Assembly: GCA_002361625.1 (NCBI GenBank)
Contig: DETL01000002.1
Location: forward strand, 83,280-113,060
Length of the DNA: 29,781 nucleotides
Direction of reading: 5' to 3'
Source: Bacteroidales bacterium UBA3289
GTDB lineage: Bacteria > Bacteroidota > Bacteroidia > Bacteroidales > UBA932
Positions 1 to 7,164 of this stretch are shown in pieces; positions within the stretch are counted from its first letter, which is position 1, and every line of letters begins with the position of its first letter. The translations under genes and the position numbers were made by a program. Under the pieces are notes generated by a model. The model did no database searches. It was not told the DNA's origin and saw only the letters and a program-made list of their open reading frames with translations.

Positions 1-1323
1 GCCTTCACCGCCATGCGTGCCCGCGGCGCCCAGATGACCGACCTCGCGATCATCATCGTCGCGGCCGACGACGCCGTGATGCCCCAGACCAAGGAGGCCA
101 TCGCCCATGCGCAGGCCGCCGGTGTCCCGATGGTGTTCGCCATCAACAAGATAGACAAGCCCGGCGCCAATCCCGACACCATCCGCCGTCAGCTCTCCGA
201 GATGAACATCCTCGTGGAAGACTGGGGCGGCAAGTACCAGTGCCAGGAAATCTCCGCCAAGAAGGGTATCAATGTCGATAAGCTCCTGGAGAAGGTCCTC
301 TTCGAGACCGACCTCCTGGAACTCAAGGCCAATCCCAAGAAACTGGGCAGCGGCGCCGTCATCGAGTCCTCCCTGGACAAGGGCCGCGGTTACCTCGCCA
401 CCGTCCTCGTGCAGGACGGCACCATGCGGGTGGGCGACGTGATCATCTCCGGCAGCTATTACGGCCGCGTGAAGGCGATGTTCAACGAGCGTGGCCAGAA
501 GGTCAAGGAAGCCGGCCCTTCCACGCCGGTCAGCATCCTCGGCCTCAACGGCGCTCCCGCCGCCGGTGAGAAGTTCAACGTGATGACCGACGAGAAGGAG
601 GCGAAATCCATCGCCAACCGCCGCGAACAGCTCATCCGCATCCAGGGCATCAAGACGCAGAAGCACCTCACCCTGGAGGAGATCGGACGCCGCATCGCCA
701 TCGGAAACTTCAAGGAACTCAACGTCATCGTCAAGGGCGACGTGGACGGTTCCGTGGAAGCCCTCTCCGACTCCCTCATCAAGCTTTCCACCGAGGAAGT
801 GCGCGTGAACGTGATCCACAAGGCCGTGGGCGCCATCTCCGAGAGCGACGTCCTGCTGGCCGAGGCCTCCGACGCCGTGATCATCGGCTTCCAGGTGCGT
901 CCTTCCGCCGAAGCCCGCCGGGCCGCGGAGAAGGAAGGCATCGAAATCCGCCTGTACTCCGTCATCTACGACTGTATCAACGAAGTCAAGGAAGGTATCG
1001 AGGGTATGCTAGAGCCGGAAAAGAAGGAGGAGGTCACCGCCACCGCCGAGGTCAAGCAGACCTTCAAGATCTCCAAGGTGGGCACCATCGCCGGTTGCCA
1101 GGTCAAGGAAGGCAAGCTCACGGCCAAGGCCCAGGTACGCCTCATCCGCGACGGCATCGTGGTCTATACCGGTGCCCTCGCCTCCCTGCAGCGCGGCAAG
1201 GACGACGCGAAGGAAGTCGCCGCCGGCTTCGAGTGCGGCTGCGCCCTGGAGCGCTTCAACGACATCCACATCGGGGATGTCATCGAAGCCTTCACCGTGG
1301 TTGAAATCAAGAGAAGCCTGTAA
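1..1323 (+). CDS. infB: Translation initiation factor IF-2, C-terminal part (5' end cut by window)
   Basis: IF-2 is the GTPase that places initiator tRNA on the 30S subunit and promotes subunit joining. The reading frame is open from base 1, so the gene continues upstream; the visible 440 codons begin just after the expected DTPGHE motif (AFTAMRARGA is seen at once). The NKID guanine-specificity motif lies near residue 49 of the visible part, SAKKG follows near residue 85, and then come IF-2 domains II, III and IV. The N-terminal domain and P-loop lie outside the window. The 3' end faces the DoxX gene with only 24 bp between the two stops, and no strong intrinsic terminator is visible there. 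Identification is secure. Confidence 0.97.
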   Translation, partial: AFTAMRARGAQMTDLAIIIVAADDAVMPQTKEAIAHAQAAGVPMVFAINKIDKPGANPDTIRRQLSEMNILVEDWGGKYQCQEISAKKGINVDKLLEKVLFETDLLELKANPKKLGSGAVIESSLDKGRGYLATVLVQDGTMRVGDVIISGSYYGRVKAMFNERGQKVKEAGPSTPVSILGLNGAPAAGEKFNVMTDEKEAKSIANRREQLIRIQGIKTQKHLTLEEIGRRIAIGNFKELNVIVKGDVDGSVEALSDSLIKLSTEEVRVNVIHKAVGAISESDVLLAEASDAVIIGFQVRPSAEARRAAEKEGIEIRLYSVIYDCINEVKEGIEGMLEPEKKEEVTATAEVKQTFKISKVGTIAGCQVKEGKLTAKAQVRLIRDGIVVYTGALASLQRGKDDAKEVAAGFECGCALERFNDIHIGDVIEAFTVVEIKRSL

Positions 1324-1347
1324 GGATTGGAATCCCGGGCACTGTTC

Positions 1348-2517
1348 CTACAGCAGCAGGAGCAGTGCCACGAGATACAGGGCGAAACCCTGCGCCTTGA
1401 TCCGGCGCTTCACCGTGAAATCGGTAAACGCATCCACCGGGTCCCTTTCCAGGAGACCGGACAGATCGGAGCCTGAAGGAACATCCTTCGGGCTCCATTT
1501 GGATATGATCTCGCCGTTGTTGATATACGTCGCTCCTCCGTTCGCCCGGTTCAGGGTGATGAGGGGCTTGTAATCCACATAGTAAGCCTCGACGTCCGCG
1601 GGGATCCCCGCTTTCTGGACGGAGAGGATGAGCGGGCGCATGCCCGCCGCAATCGCCTCGGCACGCTGGGCCCGGATGCGGTCCCAATCGGCCTTGGCGG
1701 GCTCGGTGACCGAGAATACCATCACCTTTCCGATGACGGCTTCCTCGTCCCGGTAGCCGCCTTCCGCATCCCGGATGGAGAGGACGGGCTTGTCCTCGCT
1801 CCGGTAAACCGACCGGGTAAGCGTGTCCACCCCGACGAAAGTCCAGGTGGAATCCGGCAGGTTGTCCAGCGAGAAGGAACCCCGCTGACCGTTCCGCTCA
1901 TAGATGAAGGTGGGAACCTTTCCATCCATTTCCTGATAGTCATTGTCCAGGGAGGCGAACAGCTCCGCGCCGGGCTTGAACTCCGTATAGTCGATCATCG
2001 GCAGATGCTGCGCATTGTACCACAGGGCGAAAACGAGCGATGGAACGGCCAGCCAGAAGGCGACGTATTTCCCCTTCCGGGACACGCCGAAATTCTGGAA
2101 CGGCAGGAAGGCGATGAGGGCCAGCACCAGCAGGACCACGTTCTTGAAGAACGTCTGCGCATGGGTCAGATGGATGGCTTCGCCGAAGCAGCCGCAGTCC
2201 ATCTCGGGATTGGCGATCCAGAGGATGAGCGTGACGACCGTGAAGAAGACGACCATGACCGATGCCACCGCGGCCGCGAGTTTCCGGTACACGCCGGCAA
2301 TGAGCGCCGCACCGGTCGTCGCCTCAAACAGGGCCAGGCCCATGCCGAGCGGTTTCGAAAGCCCCTGCAGGAAACCCAGGTGGAAGAATTTGAAGTATTC
2401 GCTCACAATGAGGCCCGTACCCACCGGATCCAGCAGTTTGAAGAGGCCGGAGAACAGGAAGGTGAAGCCGATCAGGACGGCGCACAGGCGCCGGAGTCTA
2501 TGATGAGCCTTTTTCAT
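1348..2517 (-). CDS. DoxX/MauE-like membrane protein with large C-terminal extracytoplasmic domain
   Basis: A 389-residue protein. The first 140 residues hold about four hydrophobic segments of DoxX/MauE type with a CGC motif (MDCGCFG, Cys108 and Cys110), which suggests thiol-redox chemistry or a quinone-linked role at the inner membrane. A further hydrophobic segment (about 150-165) leads to a soluble domain of roughly 200 residues. The chain ends in a hydrophobic stretch (ALYLVALLLLL) running to the stop codon, probably a final membrane anchor. This layout is common in Bacteroidales, but the function is not established. The start ATG overlaps the tmk stop as ATGA, so translation is probably coupled to tmk. 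No independent promoter is visible. Confidence 0.85.
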   Translation of the reverse strand: MKKAHHRLRRLCAVLIGFTFLFSGLFKLLDPVGTGLIVSEYFKFFHLGFLQGLSKPLGMGLALFEATTGAALIAGVYRKLAAAVASVMVVFFTVVTLILWIANPEMDCGCFGEAIHLTHAQTFFKNVVLLVLALIAFLPFQNFGVSRKGKYVAFWLAVPSLVFALWYNAQHLPMIDYTEFKPGAELFASLDNDYQEMDGKVPTFIYERNGQRGSFSLDNLPDSTWTFVGVDTLTRSVYRSEDKPVLSIRDAEGGYRDEEAVIGKVMVFSVTEPAKADWDRIRAQRAEAIAAGMRPLILSVQKAGIPADVEAYYVDYKPLITLNRANGGATYINNGEIISKWSPKDVPSGSDLSGLLERDPVDAFTDFTVKRRIKAQGFALYLVALLLLL

Positions 2518-3194
2518 GCGAGGTAAGGATCGACGGCCGCGCGGACCTTGGTGAAAATATCGTCGGGAGGGAGCATCCGGCCGTCCGGGTCGGCACAGTC
2601 GATGCGGAGGAAGTGCGGATCCCGGGCCGCCTCGGAGCGGTACAGGTCGCGGACGGCTTCCTGAAAGCGGATGTCCGCCTCGTGAATATCCTGGGCACCA
2701 TGCAGATAGCCCCGGTCCGCACCTTCCCGGTGCGCCGCCAGGCTTTTCTCCACGAAGCCGATGGGAACGTCCAGGAACAGGTTCAGGTCCGGTTCCGGAA
2801 GGTCGAACTCACCGTATTCCGTGTCAAAGATCCAGTTGCGAAGGCGCGTCCGTTCCGCCCCCTGCGGAAGTTTCGCGCACTGGTAGGCAATGTTGGAATA
2901 CACGTAGCGGTCCAGCAGGACCACTTTCCCGGCATCCAGGGCGTCCCGCATCTCCGGCACGGCGCGGTGCCGGTCCTCGGCGAAAAGGAGGGCCACCAGC
3001 TGCGGATGCACGGTCTCGATGCTGCCGAACTCCCCCTTGAGGAAACGGCCGATGAGGTCGCCGTACACCGGCGCATCATACCGCGGGAAGTGGATATACT
3101 CCAACGCTCCGCAGCGCTCGGTCAGGTATTCCTTCAATCTCTTGACCTGGGTGGACTTTCCCGCCCCGTCCAGGCCTTCCACGACGATGAGCAT
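2514..3194 (-). CDS. tmk: Thymidylate kinase
   Basis: Phosphorylates dTMP to dTDP with ATP in the dTTP pathway. The 226-residue protein opens with beta strand MLIVVEGLDG and P-loop GLDGAGKST (about residues 8-16). The conserved LLDRYVYSNIAYQ segment carries the DR(Y) motif that binds the phosphates, and a Lid-like region follows near AHREGADRGY. Length is close to the usual 205-225. It is the first gene of a two-gene unit with the DoxX gene (ATGA overlap at its 3' end). A TAnnTTTG box on the minus strand at 3214-3221 gives a leader of about 15-20 nt. It is divergent from folP. Confidence 0.95.
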   Translation of the reverse strand: MLIVVEGLDGAGKSTQVKRLKEYLTERCGALEYIHFPRYDAPVYGDLIGRFLKGEFGSIETVHPQLVALLFAEDRHRAVPEMRDALDAGKVVLLDRYVYSNIAYQCAKLPQGAERTRLRNWIFDTEYGEFDLPEPDLNLFLDVPIGFVEKSLAAHREGADRGYLHGAQDIHEADIRFQEAVRDLYRSEAARDPHFLRIDCADPDGRMLPPDDIFTKVRAAVDPYLA

Positions 3195-3213
3195 GATTTT
3201 TCGTTTAATCTCA

Positions 3214-3221
3214 CAAATATA
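3214..3221 (-). promoter_or_regulatory. Bacteroidetes -7 promoter box of tmk
   Basis: Reads TATATTTG on the minus strand, matching the Bacteroidetes TAnnTTTG -7 element, 19 nt before the tmk ATG. It lies back to back with the folP box. Its -33 region falls at the start of the folP coding sequence. Confidence 0.65.
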
Positions 3222-3223
3222 AC

Positions 3224-3231
3224 TATTTTTG
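3224..3231 (+). promoter_or_regulatory. Bacteroidetes -7 promoter box of folP, four bases before its ATG
   Basis: Reads TATTTTTG, a full match to TAnnTTTG. Only four bases separate it from the folP start codon, so the transcript would be leaderless or nearly so. There is no Shine-Dalgarno sequence. Confidence 0.6.
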
Positions 3232-3235
3232 CGTT

Positions 3236-4030
3236 ATGAAACCGAAAATCCGCATCCTCGGAATCGTGAACCTGACGGACGATTCGTACTATGCGCCCAG
3301 CCGGGCCGCATCGGGCGAAGCGTTCCTCTCGCACGTGAGGCAACTGGTGGAAGAAGGGGCGGACCTCGTGGACATCGGCGCCTGCTCCACCCGGCCGGGG
3401 TCCCGGCCCGTCGGCGCGGAGGAAGAATGGAAGCGGCTGGAACCGGCCCTGAAGGCCCTTCGGAGCGAGTTTCCGGACTTGCCGGTATCCATCGACACCT
3501 ACTGGTCGCCGGTGGTGGCGCGCGTGTATGACTGCATCGGCCCGTTCACGGTCAATGACATCTCCGCCGGGGCGATGGACCCGTCCATGCTCCCCCTGGT
3601 TGGGGGCCTCGGGCTCCCCTACATCGCCATGCACATGCGCGGGACGCCGGAGACGATGCAGTCCCTGACGGATTATCCGGAAGGGGTGACGGCAGCCGTA
3701 CTGCGGTATTTCGAAGGTTTTGCCTCCCGGGCGGAAGAGGCCGGCATCCGGGACTGGATCCTGGACCCGGGCTTCGGTTTCGCGAAGACGGTGGAGCAAA
3801 ACTGGACGCTGTTGGAAGAGCTGGACCGGCTGCAGGCACCCGGGAAACCCATCTTGGTAGGCATCTCCCGCAAGAGCATGATTTACAAGCGCTTTGGCAT
3901 TACACCGGAGGAATCGCTCCCCGCTACTCAGGTCGCGCACTACATGGCTTTGGAACGAGGCGCCACCTACCTCCGCGTCCACGACGTCGCCGAAGCCCGA
4001 CGGACCGTTGACATTTACTCGATCAGGTAA
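3236..4030 (+). CDS. folP: Dihydropteroate synthase
   Basis: Joins p-aminobenzoate to hydroxymethyl-dihydropterin pyrophosphate to make dihydropteroate in folate synthesis; it is the sulfonamide target. The 264-residue TIM barrel opens with ILGIVNLTDDSYY (first pterin-binding strand). It carries DIGACSTRPGS (about 45-55, the pABA and pyrophosphate loop), the VNDISAG strand near residue 107, LDPGFGFAKT near 179, VGISRKSM near 211, and closes with the RVHDV strand. The start is fixed because the first strand begins at residue 7. The 3' end overlaps the convergent septum gene by 16 bp. Confidence 0.95.
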   Translation: MKPKIRILGIVNLTDDSYYAPSRAASGEAFLSHVRQLVEEGADLVDIGACSTRPGSRPVGAEEEWKRLEPALKALRSEFPDLPVSIDTYWSPVVARVYDCIGPFTVNDISAGAMDPSMLPLVGGLGLPYIAMHMRGTPETMQSLTDYPEGVTAAVLRYFEGFASRAEEAGIRDWILDPGFGFAKTVEQNWTLLEELDRLQAPGKPILVGISRKSMIYKRFGITPEESLPATQVAHYMALERGATYLRVHDVAEARRTVDIYSIR

Positions 4031-4329
4031 ACATCCTCACCGGGAGCGGCGAAATGATACGTTTCCCGGGCGAACTGTTCCAGGGAATCCCGGCTGCGCG
4101 TGAGGGACTGGATTTCCGCATCCATCTCCTCGATGCCTTTGCGGTACTGATCCATCTGGCACTCCTGCCGGTCGATCTCCCAGCGGGCGCGGACCCAGTT
4201 CAGAACGCTGCTGTGCGAGAAGAAAAGCAGCCACAGGGCCACCACCGCCGTCACGATGAGGACGAACGGGAGGAAGTAATTGTGGTCGCTGCGCGTCAGG
4301 AGACTGCCTTTGTTCTTCTTGTCAGCCAT
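4015..4329 (-). CDS. Septum formation initiator (DivIC/FtsB-like) protein
   Basis: A small bitopic membrane protein of 104 residues from the chosen ATG. A short basic cytoplasmic segment (MADKKNKG) precedes one membrane helix (about residues 23-38, FLPFVLIVTAVVALWLLFF). A coiled coil of about 40 residues follows (DRQECQMDQYRKGIEEMDAE), and then the family ending with LEQFARETYHFAAPGEDVYLIE. FtsB/DivIC proteins form part of the divisome and pair with FtsL and FtsQ/DivIB. A GTG at 4350 would add seven residues, but the ATG is preferred. The last 16 bp overlap folP tail to tail. A minus-strand TAGATTTG box at 4395-4402 probably drives it. Confidence 0.85.
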   Translation of the reverse strand: MADKKNKGSLLTRSDHNYFLPFVLIVTAVVALWLLFFSHSSVLNWVRARWEIDRQECQMDQYRKGIEEMDAEIQSLTRSRDSLEQFARETYHFAAPGEDVYLIE

Positions 4330-4369
4330 ATTTCCGGGAGGTTGTGTCACTAGTTTCCTGCGAAATTAC

Positions 4370-4377
4370 TAAATTTG
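4370..4377 (+). promoter_or_regulatory. -7 promoter box for the nucleotidyltransferase gene
   Basis: TAAATTTG matches TAnnTTTG, 43 bases before the ATG at 4421. It is interleaved with the minus-strand box at 4395-4402, so the two 5' leaders would start almost on top of each other. Confidence 0.5.
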
Positions 4378-4394
4378 TCGGGATAATGCGAAAA

Positions 4395-4402
4395 CAAATC
4401 TA
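4395..4402 (-). promoter_or_regulatory. -7 promoter box for the septum gene
   Basis: TAGATTTG on the minus strand fits TAnnTTTG, about 65 bases before the ATG at 4329. Confidence 0.45.
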
Positions 4403-4420
4403 AAATATTCGATATCGACT

Positions 4421-5353
4421 ATGAAACCTACCCTTCTTGTCCTGGCTGCCGGCATGGGCAGCCGCTATGGCGGACTCAAGCAGATGGACGGCCTCGGCCC
4501 CCACGGTGAAACCATCATCGACTATTCCATCCACGATGCCGTGGAAGCCGGATTCGGCAAAGTCGTCTATATCGTCCGGGAGTCCTTCAAGGCCGACATG
4601 GAAAAGGCGGTCCAGGCCAAGTACGCCGGCGTGAAGACCGTGGACGGCGAGCCCCTGGAGTTCGTCTTCGTCACCCAGGAGCTGAACAAGATCCCCGCCC
4701 GCTTCACCCTCAACCCCGAACGCGTGAAGCCCTGGGGCACCGCCCATGCAGTCCTGATGGCCAAGGACGTCATCCACGAGCCGTTCGCCGTCATCAACGG
4801 TGACGACTTCTACGGGAAGGAGTCCTTCCGCATCCTCGGCGACTGGTGCCGGGCCCATTCGGACACGAAGGGACAGTACTGCATCGTGGGCTTCGAGCTG
4901 GACAACACCCTGTCCGAGAACGGAACCGTCTCCCGCGGCATCTGCTCCTACGACGCCTCCGGCAACCTCACCGACATCGCCGAGCACCTGGAGATCGGGA
5001 AAGAGGCCGACGGCATCGTCTATGGCAACAACTCCGTCAGCGGCGAGAATCATGTGGTCCTGGACGCCAAGGCCCTGTGCTCCATGAACATGTGGGGATT
5101 CACCCCCGACTACTTCGCCCTGAGCGAGGCCATCTTCGAGAAGTTCCTGGAGGTCAATATCAACGAGCCCAAGAAAGAGTACTACATCCCCTACGCCGTG
5201 GACTGCATCATCAAGTCCGGAAAGGGATCCTGCGAGGTGCTCTCCACCCCTTCCCACTGGTTCGGCGTGACCTTCAAGGAAGACCGCCCGGGCGTCGTGG
5301 CCAAGTTCGCCCAGCTCGTCGCGGACGGCGTCTATCCCAGCCCGCTCTACTGA
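4421..5353 (+). CDS. Sugar-phosphate nucleotidyltransferase family protein
   Basis: A 310-residue GT-A-fold nucleotidyltransferase. The N-terminus LVLAAGMGSRYGGLKQM (about residues 5-21) is the nucleotide-binding signature with GxGxR and the catalytic Lys. VINGDDFYG near residue 127 supplies the metal-binding Asp of the family (GD). Such enzymes join a sugar 1-phosphate to an NTP with release of pyrophosphate; the sugar cannot be read from the sequence. The family is common in Bacteroidales and is usually annotated only as a nucleotidyltransferase. The CPBP protease gene follows 25 bp downstream in the same direction and probably shares its transcript. Confidence 0.85.
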   Translation: MKPTLLVLAAGMGSRYGGLKQMDGLGPHGETIIDYSIHDAVEAGFGKVVYIVRESFKADMEKAVQAKYAGVKTVDGEPLEFVFVTQELNKIPARFTLNPERVKPWGTAHAVLMAKDVIHEPFAVINGDDFYGKESFRILGDWCRAHSDTKGQYCIVGFELDNTLSENGTVSRGICSYDASGNLTDIAEHLEIGKEADGIVYGNNSVSGENHVVLDAKALCSMNMWGFTPDYFALSEAIFEKFLEVNINEPKKEYYIPYAVDCIIKSGKGSCEVLSTPSHWFGVTFKEDRPGVVAKFAQLVADGVYPSPLY

Positions 5354-5378
5354 TTGCTTCAACCATAACACTCCCCAT

Positions 5379-6317
5379 ATGGCACGCAAGATCAAAAATT
5401 ACGACCTCTTTTCCAGCCACGCCTGGTATGTGCCAGGCGTAAAGGGCATGTTCGGCCTCGTGGGCTGGTTCCTCGTCGGCTCCCTCCTGGGCGGCATCGT
5501 CCAGAGCATCCTGAGCCTCTTCATGTCGCAACAGGCCATCATCGACTATGGCATGATCGTGGTGTATCCCATCCAGTTCCTGCCGGCGATGGTCTATGCG
5601 GCGAACCAGAGCCGCCGGAACATGCTGTTCGACCCCGGTTATGAACTGGACAACAAGCATTTCTCCCCCTACGGACTTCCGCTGCTCATCCTCGTGACGG
5701 TCGTGATGACTTTCGCGTCGATGTTCGCCTTCGACCTGCCCAACTACTGGAACATGCAGCTCACGAACAGGTCATCTGTCCTGGCCAAGGCCTATGAGAT
5801 GTTCATGGAAATCATGAAACAGATGACCGGCGGCGTGTTCTGGTCCTCCTTCCTCGTGGTCGCCATCTTCGCGCCCATCTTCGAGGAGTGGCTGTGCCGG
5901 GGCATGGTCCTCCGCGGCCTCCTCACCAAGATGAAGCCGGTCTGGGCCATCGTGGTGTCGGCGCTCTTCTTCGCCGTCATCCATGCCAATCCCTGGCAGG
6001 CGCTGAACGCCTTCCTGATCGGCCTGGTGATGGGGTATGTCTATTACAAGACGGGTTCCCTGCTCCTCACGATGATCATCCACTTCGTGAACAACGGCAC
6101 GGCGGTCATCGCCTCCAACATCGACGCCCTCAAGGACTACGAGGACCTTTACTGGATCGATGTCATGGGAAAGGAGACATACATGATCGTCTTCGTGGTG
6201 AGCTGCATCGTCCTCGCCGCCTGCCTGTGGGTGTTCTCCCGCATCAAGCTGGAAAACCCGTGGGGCAACATCGACCGGATCCCGCCGGCCGACGAAACGG
6301 TCACCCCCGCAGAATAG
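5379..6317 (+). CDS. CPBP family intramembrane glutamic protease (Abi/Rce1-like)
   Basis: A 312-residue polytopic membrane protein with about seven hydrophobic segments. The CPBP motifs are present: FEEWLCRGMVLRGLL (about 167-181, the EExxxR motif with the catalytic Glu pair), ALFFAVIHANPW (about 196-207, His of motif 2), and LTMIIHFVNNG (about 230-240, HxxxN of motif 3). These enzymes are membrane-embedded glutamate proteases related to Rce1. Known roles are diverse and the substrate here is unknown. The N-terminus may sit in the cytoplasm (MARKIKNYDLF). The last 17 bp overlap the convergent gene, and the probable terminator lies inside that gene's coding sequence. Confidence 0.88.
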   Translation: MARKIKNYDLFSSHAWYVPGVKGMFGLVGWFLVGSLLGGIVQSILSLFMSQQAIIDYGMIVVYPIQFLPAMVYAANQSRRNMLFDPGYELDNKHFSPYGLPLLILVTVVMTFASMFAFDLPNYWNMQLTNRSSVLAKAYEMFMEIMKQMTGGVFWSSFLVVAIFAPIFEEWLCRGMVLRGLLTKMKPVWAIVVSALFFAVIHANPWQALNAFLIGLVMGYVYYKTGSLLLTMIIHFVNNGTAVIASNIDALKDYEDLYWIDVMGKETYMIVFVVSCIVLAACLWVFSRIKLENPWGNIDRIPPADETVTPAE

Positions 6318-7164
6318 CTTCAGAGACCCTTTCCGCTTCGGAGAGGGTCTCTTTTTTGCCCACATCGACCATGGTGAAATCCGGCGGGACCACCCCGTAG
6401 ATGGGGTACTCGGCGCAGGCCTTCAGGTAGAAGTCCACGATGGAGAAGCGCTCGCCCATCTGCAGCCGTTCGAAAGCGTCGAAGATTTCCGGGGAAATCA
6501 GGTGGATGCCGGAGAAAGCCAGCTTGCGGCACTTTTCCGGGTCGATATCCCGGTACGGACTCCGCACCTCCCCCGTCGCGAGATTGGTCCATCCCCTCAG
6601 GCGATTGTCCTCATCGAACAGGAAATACCGCTGCGTCTTCCGCTCGCTCACCACCAGCGTCGCCATCGACCCCTTCCGGTGCTGCTCCCGGAACCACCTG
6701 AGGTCCAGGTTACTGACGATGTCCACGTTATGAACGAGGAAAGGTTCGTCGCATACTTCGGCGGAGGGAGTGATTTCCCGAACCGTCGCTACGCGACCCC
6801 TCCCAAAGGGCCCCTCCCTCTTATACTGCCGAGGGTGGCATAGGTTCGGGAAATCACTCCCTCCGCCTTCGTCCGTCAAGTAAGGTTTCGCATACCGGAT
6901 TCCGCCGCCGGTCTCCCGAAGGAAATCGCGTTCGTCGGAAATGTCGATCCGAACGCCAAAGTCATGGGCATTCAGGTAGTCGATAATCTGGTCCGGGAAA
7001 TGATGGACATTGACGACAATCTGGTCATACCCGGCCTGGACGAGCTTGATGATGACATGGTACAGCAGCGGCTGCCCGCAAATCGGCACGAGCGCCTTGG
7101 GCATCGTATCCGTCAAAGGTTTCAGGCGGGTCCCCAGCCCCGCGGCAAAGATCATCGCTTTCAT
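6301..7164 (-). CDS. MurU-like sugar-1-phosphate nucleotidyltransferase, with in-frame palindromic insertion
   Basis: A 287-residue NTP-transferase. It opens with MIFAAGLGTRLKPLTD and then PKALVPICGQP (nucleotide and Lys motifs), has ETGGGIRYAKPYL near 84-96 and VHNVDI near 140, and ends with DFTMVDVGKKETL. MurU makes UDP-MurNAc from MurNAc 1-phosphate in wall recycling. The assignment here rests on the fused AmgK-like kinase gene directly upstream (ATGA overlap) and stays inference at the substrate level. Codons encoded by 6745-6867 form a 41-codon insertion. Without it the protein would be 246 residues, close to the usual family size of about 240, and would read KPYLTDEPFLVHN. The insertion falls between conserved blocks, so the enzyme is probably still active. 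Confidence 0.82.
   Translation of the reverse strand: MKAMIFAAGLGTRLKPLTDTMPKALVPICGQPLLYHVIIKLVQAGYDQIVVNVHHFPDQIIDYLNAHDFGVRIDISDERDFLRETGGGIRYAKPYLTDEGGGSDFPNLCHPRQYKREGPFGRGRVATVREITPSAEVCDEPFLVHNVDIVSNLDLRWFREQHRKGSMATLVVSERKTQRYFLFDEDNRLRGWTNLATGEVRSPYRDIDPEKCRKLAFSGIHLISPEIFDAFERLQMGERFSIVDFYLKACAEYPIYGVVPPDFTMVDVGKKETLSEAERVSEAILRG
6322..6357 (+). terminator. Strong intrinsic terminator of the CPBP gene, inside the opposing coding sequence
   Basis: Arms 6322-6335 and 6339-6352 pair over 14 positions (AGAGACCC / GGGTCTCT outside, TCCG / CGGA inside, one T-G wobble) around a CTT loop. T6 follows at 6352-6357. The hairpin begins 5 nt after the CPBP stop. On the other strand the same bases encode the C-terminal residues around KKETLSEAERVSEAI of the MurU-like protein. 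Confidence 0.85.
6745..6873. repeat. Palindromic element inserted in frame in the MurU-like gene
   Basis: Perfect 25-bp inverted repeats lie at 6760-6784 and 6843-6867 (outer ends GGCGGAGGGAG and CTCCCTCCGCC) around a 58-nt centre. The centre holds smaller hairpins: GTCGC-TAC-GCGAC at 6785-6797 and a TGCC/GGCA pair near 6827-6840. The hexamer TTCGTC occurs at 6745-6750 and 6868-6873 as a possible target duplication. Removing 6745-6867 (123 bp, 41 codons) restores a continuous conserved family motif. The core is shared with the element at 7560-7629. Confidence 0.85.
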
